From NCBI GenBank assembly GCA_944325505.1, contig CALVAJ010000006.1:23522-87521 (forward strand): a stretch of DNA of 64,000 nt. The letters run 5' to 3'. The position numbers and the translations under genes are program-made. The notes under the pieces are model-generated. The model was not told where the DNA came from, did not search any database, and worked only from the letters and a program-made list of their open reading frames with translations. This stretch comes from an uncultured Bacteroidales bacterium. Lineage in GTDB: Bacteria > Bacteroidota > Bacteroidia > Bacteroidales > UBA932. Each line of letters begins with the position of its first letter. Position 1 is the first letter of the stretch. Positions 28,774-37,281 of this stretch are shown in pieces.

Positions 28774-28834
28774 TTTTGACACTTATACAGGACACATTGT
28801 CATAAAAAGATGACAAAATTTCCTCCTTTTGACC
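28774..28834. promoter_or_regulatory. Cluster of TTTTGAC-type motifs upstream of hsp20
   Basis: TTTTGACA (28774), TTGTCAT/ATGACAA as an inverted repeat with a 6-base spacer (28797-28816), and TTTTGACC (28827) sit in a 61-base stretch between the divergent uvrA and hsp20 genes. This looks like an operator array; the regulator is unknown. Confidence 0.4.
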
Positions 28835-28975
28835 ATTTTTTATCTTTTTCGACAATGGTATGCCAGTTGATATACATACAGGCGACTCCGAGAGCCGGGC
28901 TGACGGAAAGAACCTGAGGCCGGACTTGAAGAGCAGGGTAAAAAAATAGAAAATTAAAAATAGGAGATTAAAATT

Positions 28976-29407
28976 ATGGTACCTTCAAGAAGAAATAACC
29001 AGGCTTGGCTGCCTGATATTTTCAATGACTTTTTTGACACCAACTGGATGGAGAGGATGAATGCAACAGCCCCGGCCATCAATGTATTAGAAAACGAAAA
29101 CGGCTATGAGCTCGAACTTGCCGCACCGGGAATGACCAAAGATGATTTCAATGTTCACCTTGACGAAGAAGGAAACCTTGTAATCGAGATGGAGAAGAAA
29201 TCAGACGAAAAAAATGAGAAGAAACACGGACACTACCTCCGTCGCGAATTCTCTTACTCAAAATTCCAGCAGACCATGGTTCTGCCTGATGACGCCGAAA
29301 GGGAACAGATAAGCGCGCATGTCGAACACGGCGTACTGAATGTCAGCATCCCTAAGGTACAGAAAACCAAAGTCGATGACAGCAAGAGAGTTATCGAAGT
29401 CAAATAA
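28976..29407 (+). CDS. Hsp20/alpha-crystallin small heat-shock protein
   Basis: 143 residues. The alpha-crystallin domain covers about residues 35-140, with GYELELAAPGMTKDDF and the C-terminal GVLNVSIPKV. These are ATP-independent holdases that keep unfolded proteins soluble in the cytoplasm. A strong AGGAG ribosome site lies 9 bases upstream of the ATG, unusual in this phylum where such sites are often weak. A 230-base upstream region with repeated TTTTGAC motifs suggests control, and a strong terminator follows. Confidence 0.93.
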   Translation: MVPSRRNNQAWLPDIFNDFFDTNWMERMNATAPAINVLENENGYELELAAPGMTKDDFNVHLDEEGNLVIEMEKKSDEKNEKKHGHYLRREFSYSKFQQTMVLPDDAEREQISAHVEHGVLNVSIPKVQKTKVDDSKRVIEVK

Positions 29408-29423
29408 CGGACTGATACTGTAG

Positions 29424-29466
29424 AAAAAAGGACGCCGGCCCCGAATCTGAGGCCGGCGTCCTTTTT
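29424..29466. terminator. Strong bidirectional terminator between hsp20 and bactofilin
   Basis: An 11-bp GC-rich stem (GGACGCCGGCC / GGCCGGCGTCC) with a 10-base loop, six As before and five Ts after. Serves the two converging genes. Confidence 0.88.
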
Positions 29467-29966
29467 CATTTTACTTTTTCCGGACCGGAGGATCCGTCTT
29501 TTCTGACACCCATATCCTCAGTGAGGGCAGATGCCTTTTTGTCGAATTCTTCAGTTGTAATCATCCGGCATGTTCCGTTGAATGCCACTCCCAATTCAAC
29601 AATTATCTTATTCACATTGAGGTTTCCGTCAACCTTGGAGCCTTTTTTCATCGAAAGGATATCCTTTACGAAAATATCCCCTTTCAGCCTGCCCCAGATA
29701 TCAGCGTTGGAACATACGATTTCACCTGAAACTTCAGCAGTCTCACCTATTACTATCCTGCCCTTGGAGTATATCCTTCCGCTGAAACTTCCGTCTATCC
29801 TTAAATCATTGGTAGAAAAAAGTTCTCCGGTTATCCTTGTTCCGGATGATATCCGGCTGACAGAGTTTACTATTTCTTCTGTTTTTCCCATAATCTTTTC
29901 CCGTTTGCGTTTGCGGTAGTGATGATAACACAATATTACGAATGATATAAGAAGAGCCCACAGCAT
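29466..29966 (-). CDS. Bactofilin (polymer-forming cytoskeletal protein)
   Basis: 166 residues from the first ATG. The centre (about 40-135) is the bactofilin beta-helix (RITGELFSTNDLRIDGSFSG, repeating hydrophobic rungs). Bactofilins polymerise without nucleotide and act as scaffolds at the membrane. With this start the protein has an N-terminal hydrophobic helix (LWALLISFVILCY) and a strongly basic RKRKREK, which would anchor it in the membrane; the alternative ATG at 29891 (MGKTEE) gives the usual soluble form of 141 residues. The longer start lies 28 bases after the secA stop with a GAGG upstream; both are possible. Confidence 0.85.
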   Translation of the reverse strand: MLWALLISFVILCYHHYRKRKREKIMGKTEEIVNSVSRISSGTRITGELFSTNDLRIDGSFSGRIYSKGRIVIGETAEVSGEIVCSNADIWGRLKGDIFVKDILSMKKGSKVDGNLNVNKIIVELGVAFNGTCRMITTEEFDKKASALTEDMGVRKDGSSGPEKVK

Positions 29967-29994
29967 GTCATGACCGCCTCATCATGTACAGTCG

Positions 29995-32900
29995 CTAAAG
30001 CCCTTTTCCGTGACAGTTCTTGTATTTCTTGCCCGAACCGCACGGACACGGATCATTCCTTCCGACAGTCTTTTCCACATGAACAGGCATTTTGGCTTTT
30101 GGCTCACCGCTGTTAGTGACAAGATCTGTCCTGCTGGTCTGCATCTGGCTCATATCCGGTTTGCGTGCAGGAGCGGATGCCTGGACAGAGTTGGCATCCC
30201 TGAGAGGAATGTGCGCCCTCATAAGGAATGACAGGATGTCCTTGCTGAGAGCCTCAAGCATTGCCTTGAAAAGGTTGAAACTCTCGAACTTATAGATAAG
30301 GAGAGGGTCCTTCTGTTCATAAGAGGCATTCTGGACGGACTGTTTGAGGTCATCCATATCGCGCAGATGCTCTTTCCAGTGGTCATCTATCTGATAGAGC
30401 GTGATGGCCTTTGTCAGCGACCTTGCTATCTCCTTGCCTTCAGTCTCATATGCCTTCTTGAGATTTACCGACAGCGTGAGCATCTTGCGGCCGTCAGAAA
30501 TAGGAATCGCTATATTCTGGTATATTGCGCCCTGCTTCTCGTAGACTTCCTTAATGATAGGATAAGCCCTCTGCGACATGGCATCCATCCTCCTCCTGTA
30601 TGTATCCTGCATGTTCTGGAAGAGCCTGTCTGAAAGCTCGGCCGGCTTGGCTCCGGCATAGAATTCCGCATCAAAACCAAGATCGATAGAAAGAGTGGCC
30701 ATGACATACTCCGCAAATGAATCATAGTCATAGCCTGCACAAGTCTCCACTATGATCTCGGACATGTCCTGCATCATGTTCATGACATCGATCTCCACCC
30801 TTTCTCCTGAAAGTGCGTTCCTTCTTCTCGTGTAAATGACCTCCCTCTGGGAGTTCATGACATCATCATACTCGAGAAGCCGTTTACGTATGCCGAAGTT
30901 GTTCTCCTCGACTTTCTTCTGTGCCTTTTCAATAGAGTTGGAGAGCATATTGTTCTCCAGAGCCTCGTTTTCTTCCATGCCCAGCTTGTCCACGACACTG
31001 GCGATTCTCTCCGAGCCGAAAAGACGCATCAGTTTGTCCTCGAATGAAACGTAGAAAGTGGAAGAGCCCGGATCGCCCTGACGTCCTGCACGTCCTCGGA
31101 GCTGCCTGTCGACACGGCGGCTGTCATGACGCTCAGTTCCGATGATGGCAAGACCTCCGGCCTTACGGACTTCATCGGAAAGCTTGATATCGGTACCACG
31201 GCCTGCCATGTTGGTCGCAATGGTAACGGTACTTCTCTGTCCGGCCTGTGCGACCACTTCAGCCTCGCGGGCATGCTGCTTGGCATTGAGGACCTGATGT
31301 GAAATACCTCTGAGTTTCAGCATCCTGCTCAGGAGTTCCGAAGTTTCGACATCTGTAGTTCCGACCAGGACCGGACGGCCGGCTTTGGTAAGTTCCTCTA
31401 TCCTGTTGATGACAGCCTCGTATTTGGCTTTCTTTGTCTTGTATATCTTGTCGTTCTCGTCGATTCTGGCGATTGGCTTGTTGGTAGGAATCACTACCAC
31501 ATCCAGCTTGTAGATGGACCAGAACTCGCCGGCTTCCGTTTCTGCAGTACCTGTCATACCAGCAAGTTTGTGGTACATGCGGAAATAGTTCTGCAGCGTG
31601 ATGGTGGCGAAGGTCTGTGTTGCGGCCTCGACCTTTACATTCTCCTTGGCTTCCACAGCCTGATGGAGTCCGTCGCTCCAACGGCGGCCTTCCATGATAC
31701 GTCCGGTCTGCTCGTCGACGATCTTCACCTTGTTGTCCATGATGACATAGTCGACATCCTTTTCGAACATCGCGTATGCCTTGAGAAGCTGGTTGACAGT
31801 ATGTACCCTCTCTGACTTGAGGGCGAAGTCAGCCATGATCTGGTCTTTCCTGGCATGCTTTTCCTCCGCACTGAGATCGGATTTCTCGACCTCGGCAATC
31901 TCGCTGCCGACATCAGGAAGGATAAAGAACTTAGGATCAGAAAGGGTGCCGCTCAGCAGGTCGTGGCCGTTGTCTGTCATTTCGACGGCATGCTGCTTCT
32001 CGTTTATGACGAAATAGAGAGGGTCGGTAACGACAGGCATCTCCCTTTCATTGTCCTGGATATAGTAGTTTTCCGTCCTCTGGAGCAACTGCTTCATACC
32101 CGGCTCGCTGAGGAACTTGATGAGAGGCTTGTATTTTGGAAGTCCCTTGTATGCCCTCAGAAGAAGCTTCCCGCCTTCCTTCTCGTCACCTGCGGCAATG
32201 AGTTTCTTCGCCTCATTCAGTGTATTGGTGACAAGGGTCCTCTGGTTGTTGTAAAGTTTCTCCACATACGGCTTGAACTCCATGAACTGCTGGTCGTCGC
32301 CTTTCGGCACAGGACCTGAAATTATCAGAGGGGTACGGGCGTCGTCGATAAGCACGGAATCGACCTCATCGACTATGGCATAATGATGCTTGCGCTGCAC
32401 AAGGTCTTTCTGGGAAACCGCCATATTGTCCCTCAGATAGTCAAAGCCGAACTCGTTGTTGGTTCCGAATGTAATGTCGCAGGCATATGCCTTTCTGCGG
32501 GCCTCGCTGTTCGGCTGATGCTTGTCGATGCAGTCTACTGAAAGTCCGTGGAACATATACAGAGGTCCCATCCACTCGGAGTCTCGTTTCGAAAGGTAAT
32601 CATTGACTGTAACGACATGTACTCCCTTACCTGCCAATGCATTAAGGAATACAGGAAGCGTCGCGACAAGAGTCTTTCCTTCACCCGTAGCCATTTCGGC
32701 GATCTTTCCCTGATGAAGCACTATACCGCCGATAAGCTGGACATCATAATGGACCATATCCCAGGTGATCTCGTTTCCGCCGGCCATCCAATGGTTGTGC
32801 CAAATGGCATAGTCTCCGTCAATCTCCACAAAATCCTTGGTTGTACTCAGTATGCGGTCGAATTCAGTGGCTTTCACCCTAATAGTCTCGTTCTCCTTGA

Positions 32901-33264
32901 ATCTGCGTGCCGTAGATTTCATCACTGCAAACGCGATCGGAAGTATCTCGTCAAGCACCTTCTCTATGTCCTCGTCCACTTTCTTGACCAATTTGTCCGA
33001 CTCGGTGGCAAGCGCCTCCTTCTGGTCGAGCGGGATATCCTTCTCAAGTTCTTCCTTTATCTGCGCGATCCTTTCCTCATCGCCGGCAATCCTCTCACGG
33101 ATAATACGTCTAAGCTCAGCCGACTTCTCCCTCAACTGGTCATCCGAAAGGCTGTCTATTTCAGGATAGGCAGCCAGCACCTTCTGGAGGACAGGCTGCA
33201 GCTGCTTCAGGTCCCTTTCCGCCTTGGTCCCGAAGATCTTCTTGAAAACATCAGTAAATGACAT
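29995..33264 (-). CDS. secA: Preprotein translocase ATPase subunit SecA
   Basis: 1089 residues, longer than E. coli SecA (about 900), as is common in Bacteroidota. Walker A is in [17 protein letters not shown]-type Walker B in [11 protein letters not shown]; the GRGTDIKL and [16 protein letters not shown] motifs are present. The C-terminal zinc motif [14 protein letters not shown], which binds SecB or ribosomes and lipids, is intact. SecA drives export through SecYEG. A TAAATTTG box with an ATTG at the -33 position lies ~72 bases upstream. Confidence 0.98.
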   Translation of the reverse strand: MSFTDVFKKIFGTKAERDLKQLQPVLQKVLAAYPEIDSLSDDQLREKSAELRRIIRERIAGDEERIAQIKEELEKDIPLDQKEALATESDKLVKKVDEDIEKVLDEILPIAFAVMKSTARRFKENETIRVKATEFDRILSTTKDFVEIDGDYAIWHNHWMAGGNEITWDMVHYDVQLIGGIVLHQGKIAEMATGEGKTLVATLPVFLNALAGKGVHVVTVNDYLSKRDSEWMGPLYMFHGLSVDCIDKHQPNSEARRKAYACDITFGTNNEFGFDYLRDNMAVSQKDLVQRKHHYAIVDEVDSVLIDDARTPLIISGPVPKGDDQQFMEFKPYVEKLYNNQRTLVTNTLNEAKKLIAAGDEKEGGKLLLRAYKGLPKYKPLIKFLSEPGMKQLLQRTENYYIQDNEREMPVVTDPLYFVINEKQHAVEMTDNGHDLLSGTLSDPKFFILPDVGSEIAEVEKSDLSAEEKHARKDQIMADFALKSERVHTVNQLLKAYAMFEKDVDYVIMDNKVKIVDEQTGRIMEGRRWSDGLHQAVEAKENVKVEAATQTFATITLQNYFRMYHKLAGMTGTAETEAGEFWSIYKLDVVVIPTNKPIARIDENDKIYKTKKAKYEAVINRIEELTKAGRPVLVGTTDVETSELLSRMLKLRGISHQVLNAKQHAREAEVVAQAGQRSTVTIATNMAGRGTDIKLSDEVRKAGGLAIIGTERHDSRRVDRQLRGRAGRQGDPGSSTFYVSFEDKLMRLFGSERIASVVDKLGMEENEALENNMLSNSIEKAQKKVEENNFGIRKRLLEYDDVMNSQREVIYTRRRNALSGERVEIDVMNMMQDMSEIIVETCAGYDYDSFAEYVMATLSIDLGFDAEFYAGAKPAELSDRLFQNMQDTYRRRMDAMSQRAYPIIKEVYEKQGAIYQNIAIPISDGRKMLTLSVNLKKAYETEGKEIARSLTKAITLYQIDDHWKEHLRDMDDLKQSVQNASYEQKDPLLIYKFESFNLFKAMLEALSKDILSFLMRAHIPLRDANSVQASAPARKPDMSQMQTSRTDLVTNSGEPKAKMPVHVEKTVGRNDPCPCGSGKKYKNCHGKGL

Positions 33265-33335
33265 ATCTGTAATTGTTTTTATTTCAACTCAAAACTCCCG
33301 GTGTTTCCACATTAAAGCAGGAAACCGAAATCTTG

Positions 33336-33366
33336 CAAATTTAATCATATTATATGATAAAACAAT
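33336..33366 (-). promoter_or_regulatory. Promoter for secA
   Basis: On the minus strand ATTG (33363-33366), a 19-base spacer, then TAAATTTG (33336-33343). The -33 box matches three of four bases. The leader is ~70 bases. Confidence 0.55.
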
Positions 33367-33411
33367 ACGAATCTTCAAGACAGCGGACAAACAGAGCCAT
33401 GCAATAACAGA

Positions 33412-33451
33412 AATCTCCGGAGCGCCTGCCAATGCAGTCTCTCCGGAGATT
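33412..33451 (-). terminator. Possible terminator after ettA
   Basis: AATCTCCGGAG and CTCCGGAGATT form an 11-bp perfect stem with an 18-base loop, 35 bases after the ettA stop. The following minus-strand T run is weak, so termination is not certain. Confidence 0.45.
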
Positions 33452-33485
33452 ATAAATGCCTTACTGACAGGATATAGACCGGGGG

Positions 33486-35162
33486 CTACTCCATCAGTTT
33501 CTTGTATTTGAACCGCTTTGGAGTGACGTCCCCCATACGGCGTTTCTTGTTCTCCTCGTATTCAGAGTAGGAGCCTTCGAAGAAATACACCTCGGAATCG
33601 CCTTCAAAGGCGAGGATATGTGTGGCAATCCTGTCCAGGAACCAGCGGTCGTGCGAAATCACCACGGCACATCCGGCGAAATTCTCCAGGCCCTCCTCAA
33701 GGGCACGTATAGTATTTACATCCACATCATTGGTAGGCTCGTCAAGAAGCAGCACATTGCCTTCATCCTTCAGGGTCAGGGCAAGATGGAGCCTGTTCCT
33801 TTCTCCTCCGGAAAGCACTCCGCAAAGTTTTTCCTGATCAGCGCCGGAAAAGTTGAAGCGCGAGACATAGGCCCTGGCATTGACATCCCTTTTCCCCAAC
33901 TTTATGAATTCGCTGCCTCCGGATACGGTCTCGTAAACCGTCTTTTCCGGATCGATGCTTTTATGCTGCTGGTCCACATAGGCAAGCTTGACCGTCTCGC
34001 CGATAGTGATTGTACCTGCATCCGGCTTTTCCAGTCCCATTATAAGTCGGAAAAGAGTGGTCTTTCCCGCACCGTTCGGACCGATGACACCTACGATGCC
34101 TGCAGGCGGAAGGGTGAATGTAAGATGCTCGAACAGAAGCTTGTCTCCGTATGCTTTGGACACATCATTGAATTCAATGACCTTGCTTCCAAGCCTCGGT
34201 CCATTGGGTATGAAGATCTCGAGATTCGCCTCCTTCTCCCTTCCGTCTTCACTTGCCAGTTTCTCGTATGCACCGAGTCGTGCCTTGGACTTCGCATGAC
34301 GGGCTTTAGGAGCCATCCGCACCCACTCCAGCTCCCTCTCGAGTGTCTTGCGTCTTTTGCTCTCCTGTTTCTCCTCCATAGCCAGTCTGGTACTCTTCTG
34401 GTCAAGCCATGAAGAATAGTTTCCTTTCCACGGAATTCCTTCTCCCCTGTCCAGTTCAAGTATCCATCCGGCCACATTATCAAGAAAATAGCGGTCATGG
34501 GTAACGGCGATAACGGTCCCCTTGTACTGCTGAAGATGAGCCTCAAGCCACTGTATGCTCTCGGTATCGAGATGGTTGGTCGGTTCATCGAGCAAAAGCA
34601 CATCAGGCTGCCTGAGCAGCAGCCGGCACAAAGCCACCCTTCTGCGTTCACCGCCGCTCAATGTAGCTACCTTTGCATCGGAAGGAGGGCACTGCAGGGC
34701 ATCCATGGCCCTCTCAAGCTTGGAATCTATTTCCCATCCTCCGCAATGCTCGATCTTCTCGGTAAGCTCGCCCTGACGCTCTATCAGGGCGGCCATCTCG
34801 TCGTCCGACATCGGCTCGCAGAATTTCATGTTCACTTCTTCATATTCCTTCAGAAGATCCATTACTTCCTGCACACCTTCCTGAACGACTTCTATAACCG
34901 TCTTGTCAGGATCCATCTGCGGTTCCTGTTCAAGATAGCCCACAGAGTAACCTGGCGCCCATACTACCTCCCCCTGATAGCCTTTTTCGACTCCCGCTAT
35001 AATTTTCATCAGGGTGGATTTTCCGGAGCCGTTCAGTCCTATTATACCTATCTTGGCGCCGTAAAAGAACGACAGATAGATATCCTTGAGAATTACTTTA
35101 TTGTTGTGAGGCAGAATTTTCCCCACACCGTTCATTGAAAAGATGATTTTTTCGTCTGCCAT
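33486..35162 (-). CDS. ettA: ABC-F protein EttA (translational throttle)
   Basis: 558 residues with two ABC cassettes and no membrane domain. Walker A sites GLNGSGKST and GPNGAGKTT; signatures LSGGERRRVALC and LSGGERNRLHLA. Length and the N-terminus (FSMNGVGKILPHNNKVILKDIYL) fit the EttA group, which binds the ribosome E site and couples early elongation to energy state. A textbook promoter lies directly upstream, giving a 16-base leader. Confidence 0.92.
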   Translation of the reverse strand: MADEKIIFSMNGVGKILPHNNKVILKDIYLSFFYGAKIGIIGLNGSGKSTLMKIIAGVEKGYQGEVVWAPGYSVGYLEQEPQMDPDKTVIEVVQEGVQEVMDLLKEYEEVNMKFCEPMSDDEMAALIERQGELTEKIEHCGGWEIDSKLERAMDALQCPPSDAKVATLSGGERRRVALCRLLLRQPDVLLLDEPTNHLDTESIQWLEAHLQQYKGTVIAVTHDRYFLDNVAGWILELDRGEGIPWKGNYSSWLDQKSTRLAMEEKQESKRRKTLERELEWVRMAPKARHAKSKARLGAYEKLASEDGREKEANLEIFIPNGPRLGSKVIEFNDVSKAYGDKLLFEHLTFTLPPAGIVGVIGPNGAGKTTLFRLIMGLEKPDAGTITIGETVKLAYVDQQHKSIDPEKTVYETVSGGSEFIKLGKRDVNARAYVSRFNFSGADQEKLCGVLSGGERNRLHLALTLKDEGNVLLLDEPTNDVDVNTIRALEEGLENFAGCAVVISHDRWFLDRIATHILAFEGDSEVYFFEGSYSEYEENKKRRMGDVTPKRFKYKKLME

Positions 35163-35178
35163 AAGAATTACTTTGCTG

Positions 35179-35209
35179 CAAATATAGTCTTATCCGTACT
35201 TTATTCAAA
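35179..35209 (-). promoter_or_regulatory. Consensus promoter for ettA
   Basis: On the minus strand TTTG (35206-35209), exactly 19 bases, then TATATTTG (35179-35186). Both boxes match the Bacteroidota consensus. It lies in the short gap after the AraC gene stop. Confidence 0.8.
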
Positions 35210-35212
35210 ATA

Positions 35213-36211
35213 TTACTCTGCACGCCTTGCCTTAGGCTCCATCCCGCACCTTGTACGCTTGCACCATTCTCCCGGTGACTCATTGGTCACAAGTCGGAAT
35301 GCCATATTGAACGATACTATAGTGTGGAATCCGCTGGCTTCGGCAAGTTCTGACACGCGGTAGCCGGGATTCTCTTTGAAAATTTCCATGGAATACATTA
35401 TCCGGTGATAATTCACGAACTGACAGAAGTTCTTGCCGGTGTAGTCATTGATGGCTCTGGAAAGATATGCTTTATTCGTGTAGAGCTTCTTGGCGATCTG
35501 TCCGACCGTAATGTTTTCATCCAGATACGGCTTTTCTTCCTCAAACAAGGTCTGCAGCCTCGAATAAAGAATGCTCAGGTTACTCCCCTTTTCCGCCGGA
35601 GTTCTGACAGCCGCCGGAACCCGGGCTGCCGCAGGCCGTCTCCCGAACTGAATTTTTCCGGCAGGCCACGCGGCCGCAACGTATAAATATACATAAAACA
35701 GAAGAGACAATGCTGAAAGCAGAAACAGCAATGCGGTTCCAGGACACAGCATGTAATACACTGCACCTAACAGCAGGAAAAAGGATATGGCCATGTTCAG
35801 CTGTTTCATAACGGGAATTCCGGCGCTGGAGACGGTCTCTACTCCAATGAAGACAGTCATTATCAATGCCAGGAACGCCGGGAAACATTTGGCAAGCGGC
35901 ACTATATGCTCATGCATGTTCTTCAGCATCAGGAAAACCCTCACGGACGGAACGGCAAAGGCAAGGACTGCCATCAACAACGGAAAAACCACGACCTTGC
36001 TTTTTACAGATCTGGCCTCTGACGGACAGAATATGAGAATCATGGCCGGAGCCATCATATCCACTACGGGAGAATCGAACATTCCTGCATTGAAAAGTAC
36101 ATCAGACAAGACCATGCAGATGACCCCGGAGACAGACATCAGAGGAAGCATACTGGTGAATTTGTTCTTCCCCTTCTTTTTACTTACACATAACTCAGAA
36201 CAAGTGACCAT
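35213..36211 (-). CDS. Membrane-anchored AraC-family regulator
   Basis: 332 residues. The N-terminal ~190 residues contain about six hydrophobic segments. A linker leads to a C-terminal AraC-type double helix-turn-helix (about 220-325; LDENITVGQIAKKLYTNKAYLSR, then GYRVSELAEASGFHTIVSFN is split by position ~290-310). This matches Bacteroidota regulators that link a membrane sensor to an AraC domain. The signal and targets are unknown. It has its own promoter and a leader of ~35 bases; ettA downstream also has its own promoter. Confidence 0.85.
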   Translation of the reverse strand: MVTCSELCVSKKKGKNKFTSMLPLMSVSGVICMVLSDVLFNAGMFDSPVVDMMAPAMILIFCPSEARSVKSKVVVFPLLMAVLAFAVPSVRVFLMLKNMHEHIVPLAKCFPAFLALIMTVFIGVETVSSAGIPVMKQLNMAISFFLLLGAVYYMLCPGTALLFLLSALSLLFYVYLYVAAAWPAGKIQFGRRPAAARVPAAVRTPAEKGSNLSILYSRLQTLFEEEKPYLDENITVGQIAKKLYTNKAYLSRAINDYTGKNFCQFVNYHRIMYSMEIFKENPGYRVSELAEASGFHTIVSFNMAFRLVTNESPGEWCKRTRCGMEPKARRAE

Positions 36212-36245
36212 AACAATTCAAATAACCTAATAAAATTCGAGCCGG

Positions 36246-36253
36246 CAAAAATA
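36246..36253 (-). promoter_or_regulatory. Promoter -7 box for the AraC-type gene
   Basis: TATTTTTG on the minus strand, 35 bases upstream of the ATG and just after the terminator hairpin of the preceding operon. Confidence 0.55.
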
Positions 36254-36263
36254 CAATAAAAAG

Positions 36264-36287
36264 CCCCTCAAATATTACTTTGAGGGG
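36264..36287 (-). terminator. Terminator after yitT
   Basis: CCCCTCAAA and TTTGAGGGG form a 9-bp stem with a 6-base loop; a T-rich stretch follows on the minus strand. It likely ends the SPOR-M28-leuS-yitT transcript. Confidence 0.8.
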
Positions 36288-36331
36288 TTGTAAAATTAAA
36301 TTTTTATGTTTTTTAATATTTTTTCTCTTTT

Positions 36332-37270
36332 TTATGCCTTGTCCAGGGGTTCTCCATCCTGTACGGCAGGCCTGGCAGCATTCGGGTCTTTCTTTTTCAG
36401 ATTCAGACCGGTCTTTATCTCATCGAATCCTTCCCCATACACTCCGCTTGCAGAGGATACGGAAACAAAAGCCTTGTTGTCTATATTCTTGATAAGCGAC
36501 ACCAGTTCATGCAGCTGATGCTGGCGGATCACCACCAGAAGGACCCTGCTCTCCGACTGGGAATACCACCCTACCGACTGGAAAGCGGTAACGCCTCTGT
36601 GGAGATTCCTGGTGATACTGTCTGCTATTTCCTTGTACCGGGATGAAAAGATCAGGACCTGTGCCGAGGATTTCTGCCCTAGCAGGACAAAATCCACCAT
36701 AAACGAGAATGTAACCATCACGACATAGCCGTAAATCATGTCTTCCAATGTCTTGCCCGGGATAAGCAGCACGGAGGCGATTATGAATATGTCCGAAAAC
36801 AGATACACTTTTCCGGGAGAAACGGGCCAGTATTTGTTTACTATCATGGCGGCTATGTCGGTTCCGCCCGTACTTCCTCCCCGCAGAAGGACAAGTCCGA
36901 TACCCAAAGCTTCTACTATACCTCCGACAACGGCTATGAGAAGTTTGTTGTCAAACGTAATAACCCAGTCAAGTTTAGGGAATATGTCGAAAAGAAGGGT
37001 GGACAGTATTATGGCATATATCGTCTTGACCCCGAAAGCTTTTCCCAAAGCCAGGAATCCGAGAATAAGGAGAATGGCATTGAGGATAAAGAACGAGACG
37101 GCCACAGGAATCCCTGTCGCGAAGAAAATTATCGTACAGAGTCCTGTCCCGCCTCCACTTGCTATCCCGTTGGGAATAAGGAATGAAGTCCACGAAAGAC
37201 AATATATGACAATTCCGAATGTCAGGACTATATAGTCCCACACATGGGCAAGTATTTTCTTGGCGTTCAT
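36332..37270 (-). CDS. YitT family membrane protein (DUF161 + DUF2179)
   Basis: 312 residues. About five membrane helices fill residues 10-210 (LIPNGIASGGGTGLCTIIFF, split here as a typical DUF161 motif, and LLRGGSTGGTDIAAMIV). The soluble C-terminal DUF2179 part is near 220-295 (RYKEIADSITRNLHRGVTAF). The family function is unknown. It starts 11 bases after the leuS stop, so it is in the same operon, and a terminator follows its stop. Confidence 0.9.
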   Translation of the reverse strand: MNAKKILAHVWDYIVLTFGIVIYCLSWTSFLIPNGIASGGGTGLCTIIFFATGIPVAVSFFILNAILLILGFLALGKAFGVKTIYAIILSTLLFDIFPKLDWVITFDNKLLIAVVGGIVEALGIGLVLLRGGSTGGTDIAAMIVNKYWPVSPGKVYLFSDIFIIASVLLIPGKTLEDMIYGYVVMVTFSFMVDFVLLGQKSSAQVLIFSSRYKEIADSITRNLHRGVTAFQSVGWYSQSESRVLLVVIRQHQLHELVSLIKNIDNKAFVSVSSASGVYGEGFDEIKTGLNLKKKDPNAARPAVQDGEPLDKA

Positions 37271-37281
37271 ATATCTGACTG

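Noticed and set aside
28746-28975. Sigma-A type promoter for hsp20
   Set aside because: TATCTTTT is present but lacks the final G, and no -33 box is placed correctly; not called.
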